From the NCBI RefSeq assembly GCF_900636965.1, contig NZ_LR134331.1:2108001-2172000 (forward strand): DNA of 64,000 nt, read 5' to 3'. The stretch is from Lacticaseibacillus rhamnosus. Lineage in GTDB: Bacteria; Bacillota; Bacilli; Lactobacillales; Lactobacillaceae. This document shows positions 26,909-34,658 of this stretch, piece after piece. The translations under genes were made by a program, and so were the position numbers. The notes under the pieces were generated by a model. That model was not told the origin of the DNA. It did no database searches and was given only the letters and a program-made list of their open reading frames with translations. The stretch's first letter is position 1. Every line of letters starts with the position of its first letter.

Positions 26909-28159
26909 CTAATTCAACTCTGATGCTTTGTCCCATTCTGGATGTATCTTTGCGCCTGCATAATACAGGACAAACGCAAGAATAATTCCCAGCACCGGAA
27001 TGTTTGGGATCGCCGGCCACAGCACGGGCAGTACACCAACCACCGCGCCCAACGCCCACGCGGTCAAGCCGAGCCAGTTCACTCCGGCAACCGGCTGCCA
27101 GCTGTGCAACTCGCCACGATGAATCACCCAATAAGACGCTGCCATCGCTCCGGCAACTGGTGGAATCATCGCTGAAAAAATCGTCATGACCGGCTCAAAA
27201 TAATTTAAAATCCCCAGAATCGACAAAATCGTGCCGCCGACGCCCACCAAGAACAGCGTCAACTTGCGATACTTCTCCGGGATGTTGAAAATGTTTGCCA
27301 CTGCAATCCCGCCAGAATAAGCATTCACAACGTTCACTTTCCATGTACCGAGAATAAGCGCCAGACCACCAACAACCGGCGAACCGATTTTCATAAATAA
27401 ACTACTAATATCCGTCGACTTGAACGCAATCGTCAAGATCGCCCCAACCGCAATCATCAGGACACCAGCAGGAATGACGCCGAAAATAGCGGCTTTAACC
27501 ACATCACTGCGCTTTTTGGAAAACTGCGCATAATCACCGACAATGACGCCAGCCATCGCAAATGACCCGACTGTGGAAGAAAAGCCATTCACAAACGACA
27601 AGCTGCCACTGGGATGATAAGCCGCAATCGTTGCCGCCGCGTCCTGCTTGGCAAATGCGAACCACAAACCATATAAAATGACAATCACCAGATACGGGAC
27701 AGCAACATACGCCAACAACCGAATCAACTTCACGCCATACATCGCAGTCACGACCATCAGCAACCCCGTCAGCAATGAAGCCAACCACGCCGGAATGGGC
27801 AAGCCAACATACTTCAGCAAATTCGCCACGGCCAAACCGCCAACGTTCGCCTGAATACCAAACCAGCCCAATGCCGCAATCGCGATGATAATCGAAATCA
27901 CCTTCGACGACCCAACCTTACCAAATACCTGCTGGGCAACCACTACTGCAGGCTTACCTTGATCCACACTCTGCATCCCTTGAGAAATCATCATCAAGAC
28001 AATAAAGCCGTATCCCGCCAATCCCGTCAAAATTGCAGCCGGAAGCGACATCCCGGAAACCAAACTCCCGCCTAAAATCAAGCTAGGAATGGACACCAAG
28101 GCACCACATAAAATCATTGCTAAGCCGAACCATGTTTGATCACGTTTGTTTTCTTCCAT
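26909..28159 (-). CDS. NCS1-type cytosine permease-like transporter
   Basis: The 416-residue protein has twelve predicted membrane helices and strong similarity in pattern to CodB-type cytosine permeases: LAMILCGALVSIPSLILGG, GYGFIVLMMISQGMQSVDQG, LGWFGIQANVGGLA, FAMAGVIVGDYAQFSKK and VNAYSGGIAVAN. These correspond to the conserved helices 1, 3, 6 and 8 of NCS1 proteins. The ATG at 28159 follows GAGGTG 6 bases upstream; the longer frame to 28198 has no site. It is the first gene of the operon with DUF917 and a HyuA-like protein, suggesting import of a pyrimidine, hydantoin or similar ring. Confidence 0.9.
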   Translation of the reverse strand: MEENKRDQTWFGLAMILCGALVSIPSLILGGSLVSGMSLPAAILTGLAGYGFIVLMMISQGMQSVDQGKPAVVVAQQVFGKVGSSKVISIIIAIAALGWFGIQANVGGLAVANLLKYVGLPIPAWLASLLTGLLMVVTAMYGVKLIRLLAYVAVPYLVIVILYGLWFAFAKQDAAATIAAYHPSGSLSFVNGFSSTVGSFAMAGVIVGDYAQFSKKRSDVVKAAIFGVIPAGVLMIAVGAILTIAFKSTDISSLFMKIGSPVVGGLALILGTWKVNVVNAYSGGIAVANIFNIPEKYRKLTLFLVGVGGTILSILGILNYFEPVMTIFSAMIPPVAGAMAASYWVIHRGELHSWQPVAGVNWLGLTAWALGAVVGVLPVLWPAIPNIPVLGIILAFVLYYAGAKIHPEWDKASELN

Positions 28160-28251
28160 ACTGGGCACCTCACATATTTTTTTAATAATTGCAGACATTT
28201 TGGCCGAATTCGATGGTTAAGGATCTAACTCGACCGGAATGTAATGGTTTG

Positions 28252-28279
28252 ATTATAAAATTATGAGATTAAAAGTCAA
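28252..28279 (-). promoter_or_regulatory. Promoter of the permease operon
   Basis: On the minus strand TTGACT (28274-28279) and TATAAT (28252-28257) are 16 bases apart, about 90 bases upstream of the permease start. Confidence 0.65.
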
Positions 28280-28602
28280 TGGTTTCATTTTATTTTTATA
28301 AAATTCCTTTTTGAGAATATTCACGCATCATTCAAGACAACCAGTTAACTGGCGACACTACTATTAAATCCCGTGTCTTCGGTTTATGTTCGCCAATTCG
28401 CCAGTAACTCGTGCCAAAAAGTTTTCAGTTTTATCTGGCCCTACCAAAAAAGAACCATCTACTCGGCACACTTGCACCAGCAGACAGTTCTATCCCAACT
28501 ACAACATTTATTCGCTAATTTCAAAACTTTGAACGGTCCAGTCTCTGAAGTCAGACAACCAAACTATTTTACCCATTCAAATAGCTGCACACGTCCTAGG
28601 TC
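28280..28602. other. Intergenic region without a recognised gene
   Basis: AT-rich sequence between the permease promoter and the end of the 28603 gene. A frame at 28373-28732 on the plus strand has no start signal and overlaps the next gene antisense. The palindrome CCAGTTAACTGG (28341-28352) is the only structure seen. Confidence 0.4.
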
Positions 28603-29409
28603 TCATCCCACTATTTGCCGAATCGCCAAAAGCACCAACCCCGCCGCCGTGACGGTCATGACAACATTAAGCACCTTAGACGTTATACGCCGCTCGCGCT
28701 CATCCATATCCTCAATCATGCTCAAACTATAGTCATTATAAGGCTCGGCATCCCAATAACCCACATAATAACTCAACAGCCGCTTCTCACGATTAGTCAG
28801 CGGCTCACCATCATCACGAAGCAACAACTGATCGTCAAACAACGCGTACACGTCATCGCTCAACATCGCCGCCTTTTGATCCCGCCGCGCTTGCTCCTCG
28901 ACCCGCGCGTACAGCCTTCGAAACCGCGCCAATTCCCGCGCATCCTCATCATTCACCGGCACCCACGCTACCAGTTTCCGGTGAAAAATCGCCATCACAT
29001 CATCAAAATGCTTACGCTGATATCGATTACCAAGGCTCAAATAGCGATTCTGTTCGTTCAGATATTTTGTCTGCCAAGTCTGGTAAATGAAAAAGGCAAA
29101 CAACCACAGCGTCATCAACGCATTAATAAAATTGCCAAGATTCCAAGCCGTCAACAATTTCTCCAGACTGCCAATCACCCAAAAAGTAAGAATCATTAAA
29201 CTGACAAACAATGATAACAACTGTTTCTGCCGCAACTGGGGATTCCGCTGCATCTCGGCATAAATCGTCCGCCGATGCTTCAGATACATGACAAAATAGT
29301 CCAGAAAGTCTAATGAGCGGACTTGGCGGTAGACTTTGACAATGTAGAAAAGCAGGATGACCAGCGAAATCATGTTGATCACGCGATTGATGGTGTCGAT
29401 TAGGGACAT
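28603..29409 (-). CDS. Hypothetical membrane protein, four helices
   Basis: The 268-residue product is unrecognised. It has an N-terminal helix (about 10-30), two closely spaced helices (about 66-90 and 95-110), a long charged cytosolic section (about 115-240) rich in Arg and Glu, and a last helix at 246-266. The charged part reads like a coiled or helical segment (RELARFRRLYARVEEQARRD). It has no signal cleavage site. AAAGGAGCATTC precedes the ATG. It lies directly beside the restriction-modification locus but has opposite polarity to the silent hsdS. No partner gene is seen. Confidence 0.65.
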   Translation of the reverse strand: MSLIDTINRVINMISLVILLFYIVKVYRQVRSLDFLDYFVMYLKHRRTIYAEMQRNPQLRQKQLLSLFVSLMILTFWVIGSLEKLLTAWNLGNFINALMTLWLFAFFIYQTWQTKYLNEQNRYLSLGNRYQRKHFDDVMAIFHRKLVAWVPVNDEDARELARFRRLYARVEEQARRDQKAAMLSDDVYALFDDQLLLRDDGEPLTNREKRLLSYYVGYWDAEPYNDYSLSMIEDMDERERRITSKVLNVVMTVTAAGLVLLAIRQIVG

Positions 29410-29555
29410 TGAATGCTCCTTTCAGGTTGTTGGCGTGGGGTTGCCGTGTGAATGTGCTTCAATTTTACCTGAAATTGAGTTAGATAAACACCAACATTTA
29501 ATCGTGATTCACGTTGGTACAAGAGGATAGCTCATATCCGTCTTTTAAAAGATTG

Positions 29556-30731
29556 ATGACCCCTATTTTTTATCCGATAAACGCTTGGGAAAAGCGTAAG
29601 TTTGGAGATTTATACAGTAAAACTTCTGAAAAGAATGATGGCAGTTTTGGACCGGACAAGATCATTTCAGTTGCAACAATGTCTTGGAAGACAAATGTGC
29701 GTATATCTAGTGAAGACTATCTGGCCACATATAATGTTCTAAGAAAGGGAGATATTGCCTTTGAAGGGAACAAAAGTAAGAAATTTTCATTTGGTCGATT
29801 TGTGGAGAATGATATAGGAGACGGCATTGTCTCCCACGTTTTTGTCGTTTTTCGCCCCAAAGTGTCCCCGATAATCTCTTACTGGAAGTACTTCATTCAC
29901 AACGAGTTTGTTATGAGGAATATTCTGCGAAAATCAACGATTAAGGCTACGATGATGACTAACTTGAGTTCTCATGACTTTCTTCGACAAACACTCTGTA
30001 CCCCGAGTTTCAAAGAACAAGAAAACATTGGGAACTTTCTTGAAAGACTAGACAGCCTTATCGCTGCAACTCAAGATAAGCTTGAAAAATTAAGCATACT
30101 TCAACGAGGCTTTCTACAACATTTTTTTGCTCAAACTTGGAGATTTTCTGGATACTCGCATGTATGGGAGAATCATAGACTGGGTGATGTAGCCACACGT
30201 GTTCGTGGAAATGACGGTAGAATGAATCTGCCTATATTGACGATTTCTGCGGGTAAAGGATGGCTAACTCAAGAACAGCGATTCTCTCAAAATATTGCAG
30301 GAAATGAGCTAAAAAAATATACGCTGCTGTCTAAAGGAGAATTGTCGTACAATCACGGCAATTCAAAGCTTGCCGAATATGGAGCTGTCTTTGTGTTAAA
30401 ACAATTTAAAGAAGCTCTCGTCCCACGTGTCTACCATAGCTTTAATGTTTCAGGGAAAGCGGATCCTGATTTTATTGAATACTTATTTGAATCCGGAGTG
30501 CCAAACCACGAACTAAGAAAATTAATTTCTTCTGGAGCAAGAATGGACGGCCTTTTAAATATTAATTACGACTCTTTTATGAATATATCAGTACTTTTAC
30601 CGTCAATTGAAGAACAAAATAAAATCGCGCGAGTTCTTGAAAAATTGAAGAAACTTACTGATGAGACTAGGTTGAGACTTTTTAATTTGCAACAGGCAAA
30701 GAAATCCTTGTTAAGGATGCTCTTTCCATAG
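29556..30731 (+). CDS. hsdS: Silent HsdS specificity cassette (inverted relative to the active hsdS)
   Basis: Encodes two target recognition domains of a type I specificity subunit, each followed by a conserved helical region (LDSLIAATQDKLEKL after the first; LKKLTDETRLRLFNL after the second). The normal HsdS beginning (RFKGFSDAWEKRK) is absent: sequence upstream of the shared NAWEKRKFGDLY point is unrelated, and no ribosome binding site precedes the possible ATG at 29556. It is therefore probably not expressed in this orientation. It shares inverted repeats with the active hsdS at 29581-29608 and 30056-30075. Its first recognition domain resembles the second domain of the active gene (both contain RGDIAFEG/IGDIAFEG, KKFxFGRFV). 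It serves as a donor of specificity domains. Confidence 0.85.
   Translation: MTPIFYPINAWEKRKFGDLYSKTSEKNDGSFGPDKIISVATMSWKTNVRISSEDYLATYNVLRKGDIAFEGNKSKKFSFGRFVENDIGDGIVSHVFVVFRPKVSPIISYWKYFIHNEFVMRNILRKSTIKATMMTNLSSHDFLRQTLCTPSFKEQENIGNFLERLDSLIAATQDKLEKLSILQRGFLQHFFAQTWRFSGYSHVWENHRLGDVATRVRGNDGRMNLPILTISAGKGWLTQEQRFSQNIAGNELKKYTLLSKGELSYNHGNSKLAEYGAVFVLKQFKEALVPRVYHSFNVSGKADPDFIEYLFESGVPNHELRKLISSGARMDGLLNINYDSFMNISVLLPSIEEQNKIARVLEKLKKLTDETRLRLFNLQQAKKSLLRMLFP
29581..29608 (+). repeat. Inverted repeat of the hsdS inversion system (5' site)
   Basis: Positions 29581-29602 are a perfect 22-bp inverted match to 32928-32949 at the beginning of the active hsdS. Positions 29586-29608 are a perfect 23-bp inverted match to 32322-32344 before its second recognition domain. 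Both encode WEKRK in the same reading frame, so exchange keeps the frame. Confidence 0.88.
30056..30075 (+). repeat. Inverted repeat of the hsdS inversion system (central site)
   Basis: A perfect 20-bp inverted match to 32434-32453 in the active hsdS, encoding LIAATQ in the same frame on both sides. The first 19 bases also match 31853-31871 near the end of the active gene. Exchange here would swap only the second recognition domain. Confidence 0.85.
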
Positions 30732-30773
30732 AGCTACTTTCGCTGACTTTCTTTCATTCATGTGGTAAACGTT

Positions 30774-30801
30774 TAATAGTCTTTAATTATAAAGACTATT
30801 A
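30774..30801. promoter_or_regulatory. Perfect palindrome upstream of the recombinase gene
   Basis: TAATAGTCTTT and AAAGACTATTA form 11-bp perfect arms around six AT bases, ending 17 bases before the recombinase ATG. There is no T tail, so it is not a terminator. A protein-binding operator or recombinase site is plausible. Confidence 0.55.
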
Positions 30802-30818
30802 ATCTCAGGAGGTGCGGA

Positions 30819-31745
30819 ATGAAGCAACGCACGCAGAAGTTCCACATGTATTTCAAGCAATGGATCGAGCTTTACAAGGAGGGAGCAGTTCGACCCGTTA
30901 CTTATCAAAAGTATCAAATGTCACATAAACACTTGGTGACCCTTGCGCCAGATCTGCATATGGATGAGCTGAAGAGGCGAACCTATCAAGAACTAATTAA
31001 TGAGTTTGCTGCCAATCATGAAAAGCAGACAACGCTGGATTTTCACCATCATCTTAAAGCTGCCATTCTAGATGCATTGGATGAAGGATTGCTCGAACAA
31101 GATCCCACGCGTAAAGTCGTGATTAAAGGAACAGTTTCAAGAATGCACAAGGTCAAGTTCCTAAACCAGCATGAGCTTACAAAGCTGCTGGCGCTATTAG
31201 ACCTTGATGGCGGGCTAGGATGGGATTATTTTCTATTGTTGATAGCAAAGACTGGGCTGCGATTTGGCGAGGCGCTTGGCGTAACACCGGCAGATTTTGA
31301 TATGGCCAAGTTAACGTTAACTATCAACAAAACGTGGGACTACAAAAGTGCAACTGGCAGCTTTGCCGAAACCAAAAACACAGCATCCGTTCGCAAAGTA
31401 CCTCTTGACTGGCAAGTTGCAATGCAGTTCGCCACTTTGATCAAGAATCTTCCGCAAGACAGACCGATTTTTGTTACCGAGGGTCAGCGCGTGTATAACG
31501 AAACAGCAAATGACATTTTAGAACGTAAATGCAAGCGCGCCAGCATTCCAGTCATTAGCATTCACGGCCTTCGCCACACACATGCATCGTTGCTTCTGTA
31601 TGCAGGTGTGTCGGTCGGCTCAGTAGCAAGACGGCTTGGGCATGCCAATATGAGCACGACTCAGAAGACCTACCTCCATATCATCCAAGAATTAGAAAAC
31701 CAAGACAACGATAAGATTATGCGCTATCTCACCTCATTGATGTAA
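30819..31745 (+). CDS. Tyrosine recombinase, probable hsdS invertase
   Basis: The 308-residue phage-integrase-family protein has a SAM-like N-terminal core-binding domain (about 1-100) and a catalytic domain with the expected tetrad: Arg in TGLRFGEALGV, HGLRHTHASLLL (His-x-x-Arg), His in LGHANMSTTQ and the nucleophile Tyr in KTYLHI. It has a strong AGGAGGTGCGG box. It lies exactly between two oppositely oriented hsdS genes that share inverted repeats, the layout of known phase-variable type I systems in streptococci and lactobacilli where such an enzyme inverts hsdS. It is small for an integrative-element integrase, and no attachment sites were recognised. Confidence 0.92.
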   Translation: MKQRTQKFHMYFKQWIELYKEGAVRPVTYQKYQMSHKHLVTLAPDLHMDELKRRTYQELINEFAANHEKQTTLDFHHHLKAAILDALDEGLLEQDPTRKVVIKGTVSRMHKVKFLNQHELTKLLALLDLDGGLGWDYFLLLIAKTGLRFGEALGVTPADFDMAKLTLTINKTWDYKSATGSFAETKNTASVRKVPLDWQVAMQFATLIKNLPQDRPIFVTEGQRVYNETANDILERKCKRASIPVISIHGLRHTHASLLLYAGVSVGSVARRLGHANMSTTQKTYLHIIQELENQDNDKIMRYLTSLM

Positions 31746-31750
31746 CAGAA

Positions 31751-31796
31751 AAAGATCACCTAACGCAGCTTTACCGCGTTAGGCGACCCTTTTCAA
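31751..31796. terminator. Bidirectional terminator between recombinase and hsdS
   Basis: CCTAACGC and GCGTTAGG pair over a 9-base loop, with AAAAAG before and CCCTTTT after. It separates the convergent recombinase and hsdS genes. Confidence 0.75.
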
Positions 31797-33001
31797 ATGA
31801 AAAGTCCTTGTAATAGGGCTTTTTTTAATGTTTCGAGGCTTGAAAGTTTGGATTGAGTTGCAGCGATAAGGTCATCAACTCTAGAAAGACTCTTACCAAT
31901 AAGTTTCTGTTCGTTGATACTCGGAACACGAATATTTTGTTTTAGTAAGTCTGGGACAACCAGTTCATTCATCATTGTTCCTAACTTTGTAGAACGAATT
32001 AGAATAGGCCGCAAAATTGGTTCATAATGAATATACTGTTTCCAAAATTGGATAATTTGTCGATGAATTGGTCTTAAGCAGGTAAAACGAGGCGACATAA
32101 TCCCGTCTGCCACATCGTTAAGAACGAAACGACCAAAGGCAAACTTTTTACTCGTGTGGCCTTCAAATGCTATGTCGCCTATACGAATAACCTTATATTT
32201 TAAAAGCGACGTTTTGGCGGCACCATTACCCTTTCTATTAACTGTCATTGTTGCGATCGACAATGTATTTTCACTTGAAAATTCTGCGCTCTCATTTCTC
32301 TCTTTATTCGGTTTGTAGAGTTCTCCAAACTTACGCTTTTCCCACGGGTCAGAGTAACCTCTGAACCTCATTGATTGGTCAAAGAGATGCTTTAATAGCG
32401 CCCTTTTGATCTTCTCAAGGTTATCAAGTTTACCTTGAGTTGCAGCGATAAGGTTTGTTAATCGGTTTAAGGACATGGCTATTTCAATTTGTTCTTCTGA
32501 TTTTGGAATAGATATAACAACTTTCTTTAAATCACCCAAGTATATTCCTGCTTGCGCTGACATATTAGCTCTGGCCTTGATTTTAGATTGAATTGTTGGC
32601 GTTTGTAACTCCAAAGCAAGAAAGTATGGAAAAAGTGTCGGCTTTGTTCGCAAAATAGCCACACTGCGCTGGAAAGCCACCGGAACAGTCAGCCTCGGGA
32701 AAAGCGCGACTCTGCCTATTGTCCCGACAATTGTAAGAAGAACATCATTTTTCTTTATATGATAATTGGCATAAATATCATTAAAATCATCTTCAGAAAT
32801 CTTTCTGTCAGAATCATCGAAAACTATAGAATCCTGAATTACGTTTTTCGCACTTAATAGAAACGCAAAGTTACCGTCTTTATGTGTGCCATGAGTTCCA
32901 TCTTTTAGCAAGGACAATTGATCAATCAACTTACGCTTTTCCCAAGCGTCCGAAAACCCCTTAAACCTTAATGCAGGAACGTTTCTGGTACCCTTACTCA
33001 T
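31793..33001 (-). CDS. hsdS: Type I restriction-modification specificity subunit HsdS (expressed copy)
   Basis: HsdS decides the DNA sequence recognised by the type I complex. The 402-residue product is full length: the beginning RFKGFSDAWEKRK, first recognition domain (about 25-185), central conserved helix NLIAATQGKLDNL, repeated RFRGYSDPWEKRK, second recognition domain (about 220-370), and distal helix DDLIAATQSKLSSL. It overlaps the hsdM stop by 8 bases and is translated with it. Inverted repeats at 32928-32949, 32322-32344 and 32434-32453 match the silent cassette at 29556, so the gene content upstream or downstream of each site can be swapped. Low GC compared with housekeeping genes. 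Confidence 0.94.
   Translation of the reverse strand: MSKGTRNVPALRFKGFSDAWEKRKLIDQLSLLKDGTHGTHKDGNFAFLLSAKNVIQDSIVFDDSDRKISEDDFNDIYANYHIKKNDVLLTIVGTIGRVALFPRLTVPVAFQRSVAILRTKPTLFPYFLALELQTPTIQSKIKARANMSAQAGIYLGDLKKVVISIPKSEEQIEIAMSLNRLTNLIAATQGKLDNLEKIKRALLKHLFDQSMRFRGYSDPWEKRKFGELYKPNKERNESAEFSSENTLSIATMTVNRKGNGAAKTSLLKYKVIRIGDIAFEGHTSKKFAFGRFVLNDVADGIMSPRFTCLRPIHRQIIQFWKQYIHYEPILRPILIRSTKLGTMMNELVVPDLLKQNIRVPSINEQKLIGKSLSRVDDLIAATQSKLSSLETLKKALLQGLFI
31853..31871 (-). repeat. Distal copy of the LIAATQ repeat in hsdS
   Basis: Nineteen bases identical to the central repeat at 32434-32453 (direct) and to 30056-30074 (inverted). It encodes the DLIAATQ segment of the distal conserved region. 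Confidence 0.75.
32322..32344 (-). repeat. Middle WEKRK repeat in hsdS
   Basis: Perfect 23-bp inverted match to 29586-29608 of the silent cassette; it lies between the two recognition domains of the active gene. Confidence 0.85.
32434..32453 (-). repeat. Central inversion repeat in active hsdS
   Basis: Perfect 20-bp inverted match to 30056-30075. It lies after the first recognition domain. Confidence 0.85.
32928..32949 (-). repeat. 5' inversion repeat in active hsdS
   Basis: Perfect 22-bp inverted match to 29581-29602. It lies in codons for AWEKRK near residue 19 of HsdS, so inversion would join the expressed start to the silent cassette. Confidence 0.88.
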
Positions 33002-34643
33002 TTTTAAACAGCTCCTTCAAAGCAGCAAGCTGTTTCGCTGCTTCATCATTATTTGCCACCAAATCATCAATGTCCTTAGCTAATTCACTAGATAACTTGG
33101 CGATCTTCTTGTCAGTCTCCTTGATATCCGCTACTACCTGAACAACATCTATTGGTTTCTCAGGTTCGGTTGTATCTACATAGCGAGGGATATTGAGATT
33201 ATATTCGTTCTCTACAATCTCATCGAGCTCAGCTTTGTGCGCATATTTGTCAACATCTTCACGTTTGGAATACGCCTCAATGATCTTGTCAATATCACTA
33301 TCGCGCAAGATGTTCTGGTTTTTACCTTTTTCAAAGTTGTTGCTAGCATCAATGAAAAAGATATCTCGGTTGGTTCGGTTCTTTTTGAAGACCAAAACAA
33401 CAGTTGGGATCCCTGTTGAGAAAAAGAGCCCTGCAGGCATACCAATCACAGCATCTAAATAGTTCTTCTCAATAATGGCCTTGCGAATCTTTCCCTCAGC
33501 TGCACCCCTAAACAAAACACCATGAGGAAGGACAATGGCCATGGTGCCAGTATCATTCAAATGGTAAAGTCCATGCTCAACAAAAGCAAAGTCAGCCTTA
33601 CTTTTCGGTGCCAGCGCGCCAAAAGGCTTAAATCGGGGGTCCTTCAACTTGTTTTCGCTATTATCCCAATGAATGGAATATGGTGGGTTTGCAACTACTG
33701 CATCAAAGCTGCGGGGCGAGTCGACCCCTCCCACAACACCGTCAGGCCAATCATCCTCCAATGTATCGGCATTTCTGAGGCTCATGTTTGTATATGGCAC
33801 GTTATGCATCATTAGGTTCATTCGGGCTAAGTTAAAAGTGGTCGTATTTAATTCTTGTCCATGGAACATAACAGCTTTTACAGTTGCGGGCAGTTCATCT
33901 CTCACCGTCAGCAACAAAGATCCAGAGCCCATCGTAGGGTCATAGACGGTAAAGATTTCCTGATCTTTTTGAACACCCAGCGCAACTAATTTGGCCAACA
34001 CTTTAGAAACCTGATGCGGCGTATAGAATTCGCCAGCCTTCTTACCAGAGTTCCCAGCAAATTGGGCGATTAAGTATTCATACACATCGCCAAGGATATC
34101 TCGACCTTGCTTATCGTTATATTCAAATTGGTCAACTAAGCGGACAACCCCGTTTAAAGCCTTTGCTCGCGCTGTGGTTGAACTGCCGAGACGCGAATCA
34201 CCGAGATTAATATCAGCGAAGATTCCGCGGAAGTCCGCTTCAGAATTCGGATTGAGCGCAGCGTTCTTATTAAAGTCATCAAATAGATCTTGGTAATCGG
34301 ATGGAACGATTTTGTCGTCATTCACCTTTTGAACAAGTGACGCCCATGTCTGCTCAGGTGCAATCGCATAACCTAATTCGCTTGAGATGTCTTCAAGGTA
34401 TTCTTTTCGTGATTCCGGATCACTAGCTACTTCGCGAAAAGCATCGTTCCAAGTCTGACCCGCTTCAGGTTCAAATAGGTTTGTTTCCTGCAAATAACGT
34501 TCTTGATGCTCACTTAAATAACGATAAAACATGAATCCTAGGATGTAGTTCCGGAATTCGCTTGCATCCATGTTGCCTCGGAGTTCGTTAGCCATTGCCC
34601 ACAACTGGGAAGTGATTTCCTGTGCAATATTCTTTTCTGCCAT
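32994..34643 (-). CDS. hsdM: Type I restriction-modification methyltransferase HsdM
   Basis: N6-adenine methyltransferase subunit of the type I complex. The 549-residue product has the helical N-terminal domain (about 8-150), the AdoMet-binding motif in VYDPTMGSGSLLL, and the catalytic motif NPPYSIHW. A C-terminal helical region that packs against HsdS follows. The start ATG at 34643 follows AGAGAGGAATATA. It lies 15 bases after hsdR and overlaps hsdS by 8 bases, giving the order hsdR-hsdM-hsdS. Length and motifs are normal, so it should be active. Confidence 0.96.
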   Translation of the reverse strand: MAEKNIAQEITSQLWAMANELRGNMDASEFRNYILGFMFYRYLSEHQERYLQETNLFEPEAGQTWNDAFREVASDPESRKEYLEDISSELGYAIAPEQTWASLVQKVNDDKIVPSDYQDLFDDFNKNAALNPNSEADFRGIFADINLGDSRLGSSTTARAKALNGVVRLVDQFEYNDKQGRDILGDVYEYLIAQFAGNSGKKAGEFYTPHQVSKVLAKLVALGVQKDQEIFTVYDPTMGSGSLLLTVRDELPATVKAVMFHGQELNTTTFNLARMNLMMHNVPYTNMSLRNADTLEDDWPDGVVGGVDSPRSFDAVVANPPYSIHWDNSENKLKDPRFKPFGALAPKSKADFAFVEHGLYHLNDTGTMAIVLPHGVLFRGAAEGKIRKAIIEKNYLDAVIGMPAGLFFSTGIPTVVLVFKKNRTNRDIFFIDASNNFEKGKNQNILRDSDIDKIIEAYSKREDVDKYAHKAELDEIVENEYNLNIPRYVDTTEPEKPIDVVQVVADIKETDKKIAKLSSELAKDIDDLVANNDEAAKQLAALKELFKNE

Positions 34644-34658
34644 GAGTTATATTCCTCT

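Noticed and set aside
28373-28732. Plus-strand frame overlapping the 28603 gene
   Set aside because: No ribosome binding site and antisense to a better-supported gene.
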